Below are positions 51,774-59,381 of a stretch of DNA of 64,000 nt, piece by piece (position 1 is the stretch's first letter; each line of letters starts with the position of its first letter). The notes beneath the pieces were generated by a model. The model saw only the letters and a list, made by a program, of their open reading frames with translations, was not told the origin of the DNA and searched no databases. Source of the stretch: Enorma burkinafasonensis (GTDB lineage: Bacteria; Actinomycetota; Coriobacteriia; Coriobacteriales; Coriobacteriaceae); NCBI RefSeq assembly GCF_902150035.1, contig NZ_LR597501.1, positions 248,001-312,000 on the forward strand, in the 5' to 3' direction. Made by a program: the position numbers and the translations under genes.

Positions 51774-52508
51774 CTACGCGAGCGTCCAGCTCGCCGTGGG
51801 CTCGTCGGAAACCACCGTGCCGAAGTAGAGCGCCTTTACCGTATCGCCCTCGAAGTAAATGGTCCCGGAGACGGTGCCGCCCGCGGCGAGCGTGCCCGAG
51901 TTGAAGTTCTCCTCCGCCTCGGAATAGTAGGTCGAGTACTCCTGGGCGCCCTCGGCGTTCTCGCCCTTCCAGTCGTAAGGGTTGTAGCTCGCCGTGTCGT
52001 CGCCGTTGTTCACGTAGGTCACGTGCACGCCCACGACGGTGGAGCCATCGTAGTTGGTGAGGCCCGGCTCGACCGAGTCGACCGTCACGGTAAGACCGTT
52101 CTCGAGCTCGACGGTGGTGCCCACGGCGAGGTCGGTGTAACCCGCCTCGCCATCCGCGGGCTCGGCATCGCCCTCGTCACCGGCGCCCTCCGCCTGCGAC
52201 GTACCCGTGGCCGCGGGACCGTTCACCGCGTCATCGAGTGCGGCGCTGTACATGCTCTGCGTGCCCAGCACGATCGCGATCGAGAGCACGTTCACGATGA
52301 GGGCGGCGATGGCAATGCCGCGGCCGAGCTTCTTGCCGCGCAGGACCCCCACCAACCCGACGATGCCGAAGATGAGCCCGAGCGCGCCGAACACGAACGC
52401 GAAGTTGTTGATGATGGGCATCCACGACATCAGGATCGCGATGATGCCGAGCACCAACGCGACGATCGATGCAGCGGAGCGCGGGGCGCCCTGTTCCGTA
52501 CCAGCCAT
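51774..52508 (-). CDS. DUF4190/DUF4352-type membrane-anchored protein
   Basis: A 244-residue protein. Two or three hydrophobic segments at about 12-100 (SIVALVLGIIAILMSWM, FGALGLIFGIVGLVGVL, IAIAALIVNVLSIAIVLG) form a DUF4190-like membrane part. An acidic Gly/Ala linker leads to an Ig-like DUF4352 domain at about 125-244 (LENGLTVTVDSVEPGL, VVGVHVTYVNNGDD, GTVSGTIYFEGD). DUF4352 domains occur in surface lipoproteins and telokin-like extracellular modules. ATG 52508 has a very strong AAAGGGAGGAAG site. It is codirectional with the XRE regulator and kinase, and may be a reporter or effector of that system. Function unknown. Confidence 0.82.
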   Translation of the reverse strand: MAGTEQGAPRSAASIVALVLGIIAILMSWMPIINNFAFVFGALGLIFGIVGLVGVLRGKKLGRGIAIAALIVNVLSIAIVLGTQSMYSAALDDAVNGPAATGTSQAEGAGDEGDAEPADGEAGYTDLAVGTTVELENGLTVTVDSVEPGLTNYDGSTVVGVHVTYVNNGDDTASYNPYDWKGENAEGAQEYSTYYSEAEENFNSGTLAAGGTVSGTIYFEGDTVKALYFGTVVSDEPTASWTLA

Positions 52509-52636
52509 TGCTTCCTCCCTTTCATTGGAAACCGTCCCTATCTCGGACGGTCTCCATTGTCGATAAACGAAAGGGTCATTTCATTAGCTCGCAGCTAAGG
52601 CTGCGGGCAGCGTCGGCACGGAAGACGGCTCGGCGG

Positions 52637-52922
52637 CTACTCGACCGAGTAGCTCACCTGGCCGTCGTCGTCGATGACGATGACCTCGTGGACGCCGTCG
52701 ACGAGCTCCTCGATGCGCACGGCCTTCTCCACGAGGAAGCGCTTGTGGTAGAAGAGGTCGGCGAATTCCAGGATCTTCTGCATCTGGCCGGTGTCGAACA
52801 GCGCCCCGATCACGCCTCCCACGACGGGGACGGCGCGGTCGATGGACTTCTGGGTGAGCCGCTTGCCGACATGCTCGAACAGGCCGCGGAACACGCTGTT
52901 CCCGGACGCTTGAACACTTTTT
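52637..52922 (-). pseudogene. EcsC-family protein remnant, N-terminal part missing
   Basis: About 90 residues matching the C-terminal end of EcsC-family proteins remain (LTQKSIDRAVPVVGGVIGAL, FDTGQMQKILEFADLFYHKRF). The frame stays open back to the edge of the 137 bp inverted-repeat element, where a stop appears inside the repeat. Full EcsC proteins have roughly 250 residues, and the missing part is not found beyond the element. A GTG at 52894 could start an 85-residue product, but no ribosome site supports it. Insertion of the element with loss of the 5' half explains the structure. Confidence 0.7.
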
Positions 52923-53055
52923 CAAGTAGTTGGTACCTTTGAGCGACGCTGAGCGAATACGGCCCCGGCAAACTCAGCAAAAGCGCAGGTGCAACGATTG
53001 GGCCTCTCAGGGCTTACCAACCTATCGGCTATAAGGCACCAACTACTTGAAAAAT
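52919..53055. repeat. 137 bp element with terminal inverted repeats (MITE-like)
   Basis: The left end TTTTTCAAGTAGTTGGT (52919-52935) and right end ACCAACTACTTGAAAAA (53039-53055) are perfect 17 bp inverted repeats. The similarity goes on inward with CCTT and AGC. The middle contains CGCTGAG and CTCAGC arms, so the whole could fold. It bounds the EcsC remnant and ends 63 bp before the SRAP gene. No target duplication is seen. Confidence 0.8.
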
Positions 53056-53118
53056 CTTTTGCGAATATTGGATACACTGGTTAACGCGCACGGAGAAGTC
53101 GATCGTAGGGAGCTCGAA

Positions 53119-53733
53119 ATGTGCGTCAGGATGTGCCCGCTCACCGCCGACGAGGCCCAGGCCGCACTCGATGCGCGCGGGCGGCGGGGTGTGCACGCGA
53201 TCGAGCCCATCGAGCGCCCCGACCCCGCGCACGACGCGCATCCCGGCTCCAGCGTCCCGGTGTACCTTCCCAGCGAGAACGGGCTCGTCGTAGCCGAGCT
53301 CGCCTGGGGTTTCCCGCTCAAGGGCAAGGCGGGCGCCGTCTTCAACACGAGGCTCGAGTCGGCGCTGGAGCAGCTCGAGCGCGGGCACGGCATGTGGTCG
53401 GGCGCCATCGCGACGGGACGCTGCGTCGTCCCGGTCCGCGCCTTCTACGAGAGCCATGGCACCGAGCGCGTGGCGAGCGAGCGCACCGGGAAGCCCGTAC
53501 GCCGGCAGTACCGCTTCCGCGTTCCCGGCGCCCGCGCCTTCCTCCTCGCCGCCGTGCAGGAGGACGGCCGCTTCTCCATCGTCACCACCGCACCGAACGC
53601 CAGCGTGGCGCCCGTGCACGACCGCATGCCGCTCGTGCTGGGCCCGGGCGAGACGGGCGTCTGGCTCGGCCCGGACTTCGCACGGCTCGCCGACCGGAGC
53701 GGCATCGAGCTCGTATCCGAGCCGGAGCGGTAG
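53119..53733 (+). CDS. SOS response-associated peptidase (SRAP, YedK/HMCES family)
   Basis: A 204-residue protein of the family that covalently caps abasic sites in single-stranded DNA through its N-terminal cysteine. I choose ATG 53119 because it gives MCVRMCPL, placing the obligatory cysteine second, and has GGGAG 6 nt upstream. The longer frame from 53047 begins inside the inverted-repeat element and would bury this cysteine. The other family residues are present: WGFPLKGKAG, FNTRLES, GRCVVPVRAFYESHG (catalytic Glu) and VHDRMPLVLGP (catalytic His). The second motif residue is V instead of the usual G of MCGR. It heads a damage-tolerance group with dinB. Confidence 0.88.
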   Translation: MCVRMCPLTADEAQAALDARGRRGVHAIEPIERPDPAHDAHPGSSVPVYLPSENGLVVAELAWGFPLKGKAGAVFNTRLESALEQLERGHGMWSGAIATGRCVVPVRAFYESHGTERVASERTGKPVRRQYRFRVPGARAFLLAAVQEDGRFSIVTTAPNASVAPVHDRMPLVLGPGETGVWLGPDFARLADRSGIELVSEPER

Positions 53734-53770
53734 CTTGATCGAGGCGGCGCGCACGCCCCCATAGGCAGCC

Positions 53771-54148
53771 CTACCCCTTACCCACCTCGTCCTCGATGTC
53801 GGCGATCATGCCCTCGTAGCCGGTGAGCGCGGCGAACGGCATGAAGAGGCGGCCGCGGTCGGCATCGGGCACGGCGCGGCGCGGGCCGTCCTCGACGATG
53901 CGGCGGCGGATGTCGGCGAGGATGCGCTCCCGCCGCGCGCGCTCCGCGGGACGGAGCCCGTCCCAAACCTCGATGCCGGGAACGGCATCGAGCGCGGCGC
54001 GGGTGGCGGGGTCGAACGGCGCGGGCGCGCCAGCGGGCGCCTCGGGGGCAGTAGCCGCGCAGGGCCCCGCATCCCCCGCGCGGGCGCCCCGCAGCGCCGC
54101 GCCCGGAAACGCCGCCTCGAGCGCGGCCAGGATCTCGTCCTCACGCAC
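53771..54148 (-). CDS. YolD-like protein coupled to dinB
   Basis: A 125-residue small protein. The C-terminal half matches the YolD-like pattern (RGRLFMPFAALTGYEGMIADIE), a family usually found beside UvrX/DinB polymerases in Gram-positives. The N-terminal part is Ala-rich, with a predicted helix and Arg-rich segment (ERARRERILADIRRRI). The GTG 54148 start overlaps the end of dinB by 8 bp, so it is translated with dinB and under the same SOS box. The YolD role is not established; a polymerase accessory function is inferred from context. Confidence 0.78.
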   Translation of the reverse strand: MREDEILAALEAAFPGAALRGARAGDAGPCAATAPEAPAGAPAPFDPATRAALDAVPGIEVWDGLRPAERARRERILADIRRRIVEDGPRRAVPDADRGRLFMPFAALTGYEGMIADIEDEVGKG

Positions 54149-55436
54149 GGTGGCCCCCGATCTGCCGGTTGCGCTCGCGTGCGTTCGCCTCGGGCTTGAG
54201 GCTCGTCCCGCGCAGGAGCGCGTTCGCGCCGAAGCGCTTGCGCACCGCGACGGAGGCGCGCGCCAGGCGCTCCTCGCGCTCGAGCGCCGCGAGGTCGTCG
54301 AAGAGCGTCGGCGCGGCAAGGCGCGCTGGCACCACGCCCGCAAGCGAGATGTTCACGCGGCGGATGGGCGCGCGGCGCGACACGGTCTCGTCGAAGAGCG
54401 CCATGAGCGCGGCGGCGATCTTGGTCTCCGACGCCGTCACGCAGCCCAGGTGCCGCTGGCCGCCGCCGTGCAGGGAGGGCGGCTCGCCCGCGCCGTCCCA
54501 CGTGCGCAGGATCGCGCCCGAGTAGCCCACCCACAGCCCCACCGTGTCGCAGGCGAGGTACTTCTCGGCGAGGTCCATGCAGCTCCCGAACACCATCTCG
54601 CGCGCGACGGTGCGCGCCTCGCCGAAGGTGTAGTCGCGCATGAGCACCTGGCCGTTGGTGAGGGAGTGCGCCCGCGGCACATAGGCGCGGCAGTCGGCGA
54701 CGGTCGCGGGCTCTATGCCCCATGCGTGGTCGATGAGCACCTCGGCGTTCTTGCCGAACTCGCCGCGCAGGATCTCCGGCCGCTCGGCGCAGACGCCCGC
54801 GAGGTCGTAGATGCCCCGCTTGGCGAGGCGCCCCGCGATGCCGTGCCCGATGCCCCAAATGTCCGTGAGTGGGCGGTGGAACCAGATCTCGCGCCTGAAC
54901 GACTCGTCGTCGAGACGGCCGATGCCGTCGTCCGCGTGCTTGGCCATCACGTCGAGCGCCACCTTGCACAGGAACATGTTGGGGCCGATCCCCGCCGTCG
55001 CGGCGATGCCCGTCCGCTCGCGCACGCGGGCGATGAGCCGGCGGACGAGGGCGCGGGCGTCGAGCCCGTAATGGACGAGGTAGGGCGTCGCATCGATGAA
55101 GCATTCGTCGATCGAGTAGGGCCAGGTTTCCTCCGCCGAGACGAACTCGAGGTACGTGCGGTAGATCTCCGCCGAGACCTCCATGTAGCGGCGCATGCGC
55201 GGCACCGCCGTGATGTAGTCCATGCCCTCCGGGATGTCGCGCACGCGGCAGCGGTTGCGCACGCCCTTGGCCTTGAGCGAGGGGGTGACGGCCAGGCAGA
55301 TGGTGTTGGCACTGCGCTCGGGGTCGGCCACCACGAGGTCGGTCGTAAACGGATCGAGCCCGCGGTCGGTGCACTCGACGCTCGCGTAGAAGCTCTTGAG
55401 GTCGATGCAGATGTAGGTGCGCGCGGCGGCCGCCAT
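54141..55436 (-). CDS. dinB: Y-family DNA polymerase (DinB/UmuC type)
   Basis: A 431-residue translesion polymerase. The palm motif is TYICIDLKSFYASVEC, with the first metal-binding Asp. The second catalytic site is PYSIDECFIDATPY, with the DE pair. The fingers and thumb regions (TAGIGPNMFLCKVALDVMAK, IWGIGHGIAGRLAKRGIYDL) and a little-finger domain with the family's IRRVNISLAGVV stretch follow. It is nearer the UvrX/ImuB-like Gram-positive group than E. coli DinB. I choose ATG 55436 with GGAGG 9 nt upstream over ATG 55442. A LexA-type box lies 20 bp upstream. Confidence 0.94.
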   Translation of the reverse strand: MAAAARTYICIDLKSFYASVECTDRGLDPFTTDLVVADPERSANTICLAVTPSLKAKGVRNRCRVRDIPEGMDYITAVPRMRRYMEVSAEIYRTYLEFVSAEETWPYSIDECFIDATPYLVHYGLDARALVRRLIARVRERTGIAATAGIGPNMFLCKVALDVMAKHADDGIGRLDDESFRREIWFHRPLTDIWGIGHGIAGRLAKRGIYDLAGVCAERPEILRGEFGKNAEVLIDHAWGIEPATVADCRAYVPRAHSLTNGQVLMRDYTFGEARTVAREMVFGSCMDLAEKYLACDTVGLWVGYSGAILRTWDGAGEPPSLHGGGQRHLGCVTASETKIAAALMALFDETVSRRAPIRRVNISLAGVVPARLAAPTLFDDLAALEREERLARASVAVRKRFGANALLRGTSLKPEANARERNRQIGGHRA

Positions 55437-55455
55437 GTGCATCCCCCTCCCATAT

Positions 55456-55469
55456 CGAACAGATGTTCC
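55456..55469 (-). promoter_or_regulatory. LexA (SOS) box of dinB
   Basis: CGAACAGATGTTCC matches the Gram-positive/actinobacterial consensus CGAACN4GTTCG at all but the last base, 20 bp before the dinB start. ACTATACTAC beside it contains a possible -10. Confidence 0.85.
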
Positions 55470-55544
55470 TACTATACTACCGCACCGCGGGGACACCGCC
55501 CGCTCCGCGCACGTCGATTCCATCTCGTGTTCGGTAGGCAAACG

Positions 55545-55558
55545 CGAACTTCTGTTCG
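55545..55558 (+). promoter_or_regulatory. LexA (SOS) box of the divergent small gene
   Basis: CGAACTTCTGTTCG is a perfect match to the CGAACN4GTTCG consensus. It overlaps a GATAAT -10 at 55558-55563 only 7 bp before the ATG, so LexA would block RNA polymerase directly. Confidence 0.9.
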
Positions 55559-55569
55559 ATAATGGGGTC

Positions 55570-55905
55570 ATGGAGTACCGGTCCTCGACATACGGCACCA
55601 AGCGGCGGGTCCACCGCGAGTACGTCGACGTCTACGCCCGCTTCGGGCGAGACGGCGCGATCGAGCCCGTCTGCATTATGTGGAAGGACGGGCGCAGCTT
55701 CCGCGTGGACGAGGTCATCGATGCGGGCGGCTTCGGCACGATGAGCCGCGGGCGGCAGACCGCGCGCTACCGCGTGCGCTTCGGCAGGCACGAAACCGAC
55801 CTCTACCTCGAGCGCCGCGAGGCCAACCCCGCCCTGGGCGCGGACGAGCAGCTCCTGTGGTGGGTGTACGCCCACGACGTCACCAAGCAGCACGAGACGT
55901 GCTGA
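55570..55905 (+). CDS. Small SOS-regulated protein, DUF6504-like
   Basis: A 111-residue basic cytoplasmic protein without signal or membrane segment. Its layout (EPVCIMWKDGRSFRVDEVID, then TARYRVRF, then DLYLERREA and WWVYAHDV) resembles DUF6504-type proteins that accompany ImuB/DinB polymerases in actinobacteria. This is a resemblance by eye, not a search result. ATG 55570 lies about 7 bp after the -10, with only GGGG as a possible ribosome site, so the transcript may be leaderless. The perfect LexA box in its promoter and divergence from dinB make a role in damage tolerance likely. Confidence 0.75.
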   Translation: MEYRSSTYGTKRRVHREYVDVYARFGRDGAIEPVCIMWKDGRSFRVDEVIDAGGFGTMSRGRQTARYRVRFGRHETDLYLERREANPALGADEQLLWWVYAHDVTKQHETC

Positions 55906-55991
55906 GCGGGACCCGCCCGGCGGATCCCGCTCCGTGTGCGCAAAAATCTGTCGCCCACCCCGCAGGCACGGGGCCGGCAGGGATACCCGAC

Positions 55992-57722
55992 CTACTCGCC
56001 GTCGCGGTCCCGGCGCGAGAGGCCGTGCCCGCCCGCCATGACGGCGGTGGCGCCGAGCGTGGCCAAACTCGCGCTCGCCAGGCCCATGACGACGACGAGG
56101 TCCGAGGTCTGCGGCATGCGCTCGGCCCCCTGCTCCCCGCCGTCGGCGGCAGCGGTGGCATCGGCGGAACCAGCGCCCTTGCCCCCATCGGCGCCGTCCT
56201 CATCCGGTGCGTCGGCCGACTCCCGGGCCTCAGGCGCGACGTCGTCTGTGTCCCCGGTCGCGGGGTCCTGCCCGGCAGGCGCCTCGGAGTCCGTGCCGTC
56301 CGAGGTGCCGCGCTCGGCGCCATCGGCCTCGGCGGCCTCCGCGGGCGGCTCCTCCCCGTCGTCGCTCTCCACCGCCGGGCGCTGGGGCGCCATGGCCGGG
56401 GGACGCACGCTCGCGGAGCCGTTCACGACGCCACCCGAGGTCACGCCCGTGCCGTCGGGAGTCGACGAGGAGCCGCCGGGCTCGGCGCCCGTGCCCGTCG
56501 CGTCACCGGACTCGGCCCCGCCGGCCGCGGCGTCGCCACCGGAGCTGCCGGCGCTATCGTCAAGGGAGCCCTCGGCCCCGTCCTGGACGCCGTCCGTCGA
56601 GCCGCCCTGCGTGCCGCTCGCGGCCCCGCCGGACGTGGAGCCGGAGCCCCCACCGTCCGCGCCGCCCGCGGTCGATCCCGTGGTGCCATCGGCGGCCCCG
56701 CCCGGGGTGGAGGCGGAGCCCCCGTCAGCCGACCCGCCCGGGGCCGGGGACGACCCGCTGCCGTCGGCCTCGGAGCCGGCGGTGGTGCCGCCCGCGGCCG
56801 CCTCATGGGCCGCGATGAAGGCCAAACAGTCGTCGAGCTCGTTGCGGTAGCGGTTGGTCCAGCCCTTGTAGTACTGCGTCTGCGCGCTGTACTTGGCGAT
56901 ATGGTCGGTCATCTGCGTCGCGAGCGCGGTCACGAACTCGCGGTCGGTCATGTCGTCGCTCAGGTTCGCGCCGGCGAGCACGGGGCGCACGCCGCCGGTG
57001 CCCCACATGTTGGTGAGGCCCCAGACCATGCCCTTCACGCAGTCGGCCCGTCCGGAGAGGTCGATGCCCTGGCTCGCGAGCCAGCGCTCGGTCACCACGT
57101 AGTAGTTGTTGTAGGCGTACGAGTCCTGCAGGGCGCTGAACTCCGAGGGGTTCGCGTCGTAGGCGGCGTACCACGCGTCCTGGACGAGCCTTCCCAGCTC
57201 GGAGAGGGTCTTCGTGCCCGCGTCGTACATCGAGGCGTCCTTGCTCGAGACCTCGTCCGCGCGGTCGAGCACGGGCCCGAGCATCGCGTAGGTCACGGGG
57301 TCGTAGCTGTAGACCGCGCGCAAAAACGGGATGAGCGAGTAGCGGCGGTCGAACTGGTAATAGCCGAGTGCGTTGTAGCCGTCGCCGTACGAGAAGCCCT
57401 GCCGGTAGTTGCCGTGGCTCTCGTACTGGGTGAAGTACTTCATCTCGCTCGAGAGCGAGACCGGGGAGAGCGATGAGGTGGCGGCGCGGGCGGAGCGCGC
57501 CATGGGGACGGCGGCGGGCGCCTCCTCGTAGAAGTCGGCGCGGTCGTAGTCGGCGGGAGCGGGCAGCTCCCCTTCCGCCGTGCCGGCGGCCGAGGCGGCG
57601 TCGGCGCCCTGCACGAGCGCGGCGCCCTCCTGCTCGGCGAAGGCGATGGACGATATCTGGGCGCCTCCGAACACGATCGAGATGGCGAGCCCGGCGGCCA
57701 CGGCAACATGGCGCGTCTTCAT
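55992..57722 (-). CDS. Cell-wall-anchored muramidase-like protein (VgrG3-C-like lysozyme domain)
   Basis: A 576-residue surface protein. A signal peptide (VAVAAGLAISIVFGGAQISSIAFA) leads to a lysozyme-like domain at about 90-320. YFTQYESHGNYRQGFSYGD followed by GYYQFDRRYSLIPFL resembles the muramidase domain seen in VgrG-related and phage-tail lysozymes, with the glutamate in QYESHG as the likely catalytic acid. A Gly/Ser/Ala/Thr-rich linker of about 200 residues spans the wall. The C terminus is a sorting-type signal: MPQTSD, a hydrophobic segment (LVVVMGLASASLATLGATAVMA) and a charged RRDRD tail. MPQTS departs from LPXTG at two positions. ATG 57722 has an AAGGAGGA site. Confidence 0.83.
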   Translation of the reverse strand: MKTRHVAVAAGLAISIVFGGAQISSIAFAEQEGAALVQGADAASAAGTAEGELPAPADYDRADFYEEAPAAVPMARSARAATSSLSPVSLSSEMKYFTQYESHGNYRQGFSYGDGYNALGYYQFDRRYSLIPFLRAVYSYDPVTYAMLGPVLDRADEVSSKDASMYDAGTKTLSELGRLVQDAWYAAYDANPSEFSALQDSYAYNNYYVVTERWLASQGIDLSGRADCVKGMVWGLTNMWGTGGVRPVLAGANLSDDMTDREFVTALATQMTDHIAKYSAQTQYYKGWTNRYRNELDDCLAFIAAHEAAAGGTTAGSEADGSGSSPAPGGSADGGSASTPGGAADGTTGSTAGGADGGGSGSTSGGAASGTQGGSTDGVQDGAEGSLDDSAGSSGGDAAAGGAESGDATGTGAEPGGSSSTPDGTGVTSGGVVNGSASVRPPAMAPQRPAVESDDGEEPPAEAAEADGAERGTSDGTDSEAPAGQDPATGDTDDVAPEARESADAPDEDGADGGKGAGSADATAAADGGEQGAERMPQTSDLVVVMGLASASLATLGATAVMAGGHGLSRRDRDGE

Positions 57723-57911
57723 GCGGTCCTCCTTGGGATGGCTCTTGCGAGCTGGTGCGGATACGGTACGGTTGCAGCAAGCGCCCGAAGGCTCCCCCAG
57801 TATGTCAAGGGCGCGCATGGGGGGTCAATACGAACCGGCAAGGTTCGCGCAATTCAATTAAGGTTCGAGTTCAACTTGAGGGGTACGGGCGGCAGGCCGG
57901 GCGCGTGAACG

Positions 57912-58337
57912 CTAGATGCCCAGGTCGATCTCGGGCACGCGGGCGAGGTCGGCGAGCGTCACGCCGTCGACGTACTCCTCGATCACGGCATCGAGCCCGG
58001 TCCAGAACCTCACCGTCGAGCACAGGCCGGCGCGCGCGCAGGCGCCCTCAAGCCCCTCGCAGGCGACCGGCGCCGTGGTCCCCTCGGCCACGCGCAGGAT
58101 GTCGCCGGCGCGGATCTCGGCGGCCGGCTTGGCGAGCGCGTAGCCGCCCCCCTTGCCGCGCACGCTGCGCAGGTAGCCCGCCTGCATGAGCGGGCGCACG
58201 AGCTGCTCGAGGTACTTGAGCGAGATGTCCTCGCCGTCGGCGATCTCGCGCAGGGCGACCTTTCCCTCGGACCCGCCGAAGGCGGCGATGTAGACCATGA
58301 GGCGCAGGGCATAGCGTCCCTTGGAAGAAATGAGCAT
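57912..58337 (-). CDS. Rrf2-family Fe-S regulator of the suf operon
   Basis: A 141-residue winged-helix regulator starting MLISSKGRYALRLMVYIA. The wing KGGGYALAKP and recognition helix region ISLKYLEQLVRPLMQAGYL match IscR/RsrR/SufR-type Rrf2 proteins. Three cysteines in ACEGLEGACARAGLCSTV (spacing 7 and 5) are in the Fe-S position of the family. It is divergent from sufC, and the gap contains two matching dyads, so it most likely represses suf when its cluster is present and lifts repression when Fe-S demand is high. ATG 58337 has a GAGGGGG site. Confidence 0.92.
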   Translation of the reverse strand: MLISSKGRYALRLMVYIAAFGGSEGKVALREIADGEDISLKYLEQLVRPLMQAGYLRSVRGKGGGYALAKPAAEIRAGDILRVAEGTTAPVACEGLEGACARAGLCSTVRFWTGLDAVIEEYVDGVTLADLARVPEIDLGI

Positions 58338-58484
58338 CTGCTACCCCCTCACGTTGTGCGCACCTTGTGGCGATGCGCTCCGCATGCGCGCCCTCTCCGG
58401 CCACCGCGGTGCGCAGCTGCGCCCGGATGGCCCGAACAGCCTAGATCTTCGCAGGTAGACACTACCGTTTGGAGGTCCGGGCTG

Positions 58485-58509
58485 AATTCCTAGTGAAATA
58501 GTCGGAATT
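58485..58509 (+). promoter_or_regulatory. Upstream operator of the suf promoter
   Basis: AATTCC, 13 bp spacer, GGAATT: a perfect 25 bp dyad directly upstream of the -35. The length matches IscR-type sites and the spacer equals that of the second dyad. Confidence 0.75.
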
Positions 58510-58513
58510 AACC

Positions 58514-58541
58514 TTGACTTCACGGGTTTTCATCTTATCTT
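58514..58541 (+). promoter_or_regulatory. suf operon promoter
   Basis: TTGACT (58514-58519), 16 bp spacer, TATCTT (58536-58541). It lies between the two 13-bp-spaced dyads, 55 bp before the sufC ATG. Confidence 0.7.
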
Positions 58542-58567
58542 TAATCCGAGATAATTCCTAGGATTAA
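58541..58567 (+). promoter_or_regulatory. Downstream operator of the suf promoter
   Basis: TTAATCC, 13 bp spacer, GGATTAA: a perfect 7 bp dyad covering the expected transcription start. A third, related sequence TCCTAGGA lies across its right arm. Confidence 0.75.
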
Positions 58568-58595
58568 CGTCCGAGCGTACCGCAAGGAGCACATC

Positions 58596-59372
<777 letters not shown>

Positions 59373-59381
59373 GAGGCTGCC

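Noticed and set aside
53047-53118. 24-residue N-terminal extension of the SRAP protein
   Set aside because: It starts inside the terminal repeat of the 137 bp element and would bury the cysteine that must be N-terminal after Met removal. ATG 53119 fits family chemistry and has GGGAG.
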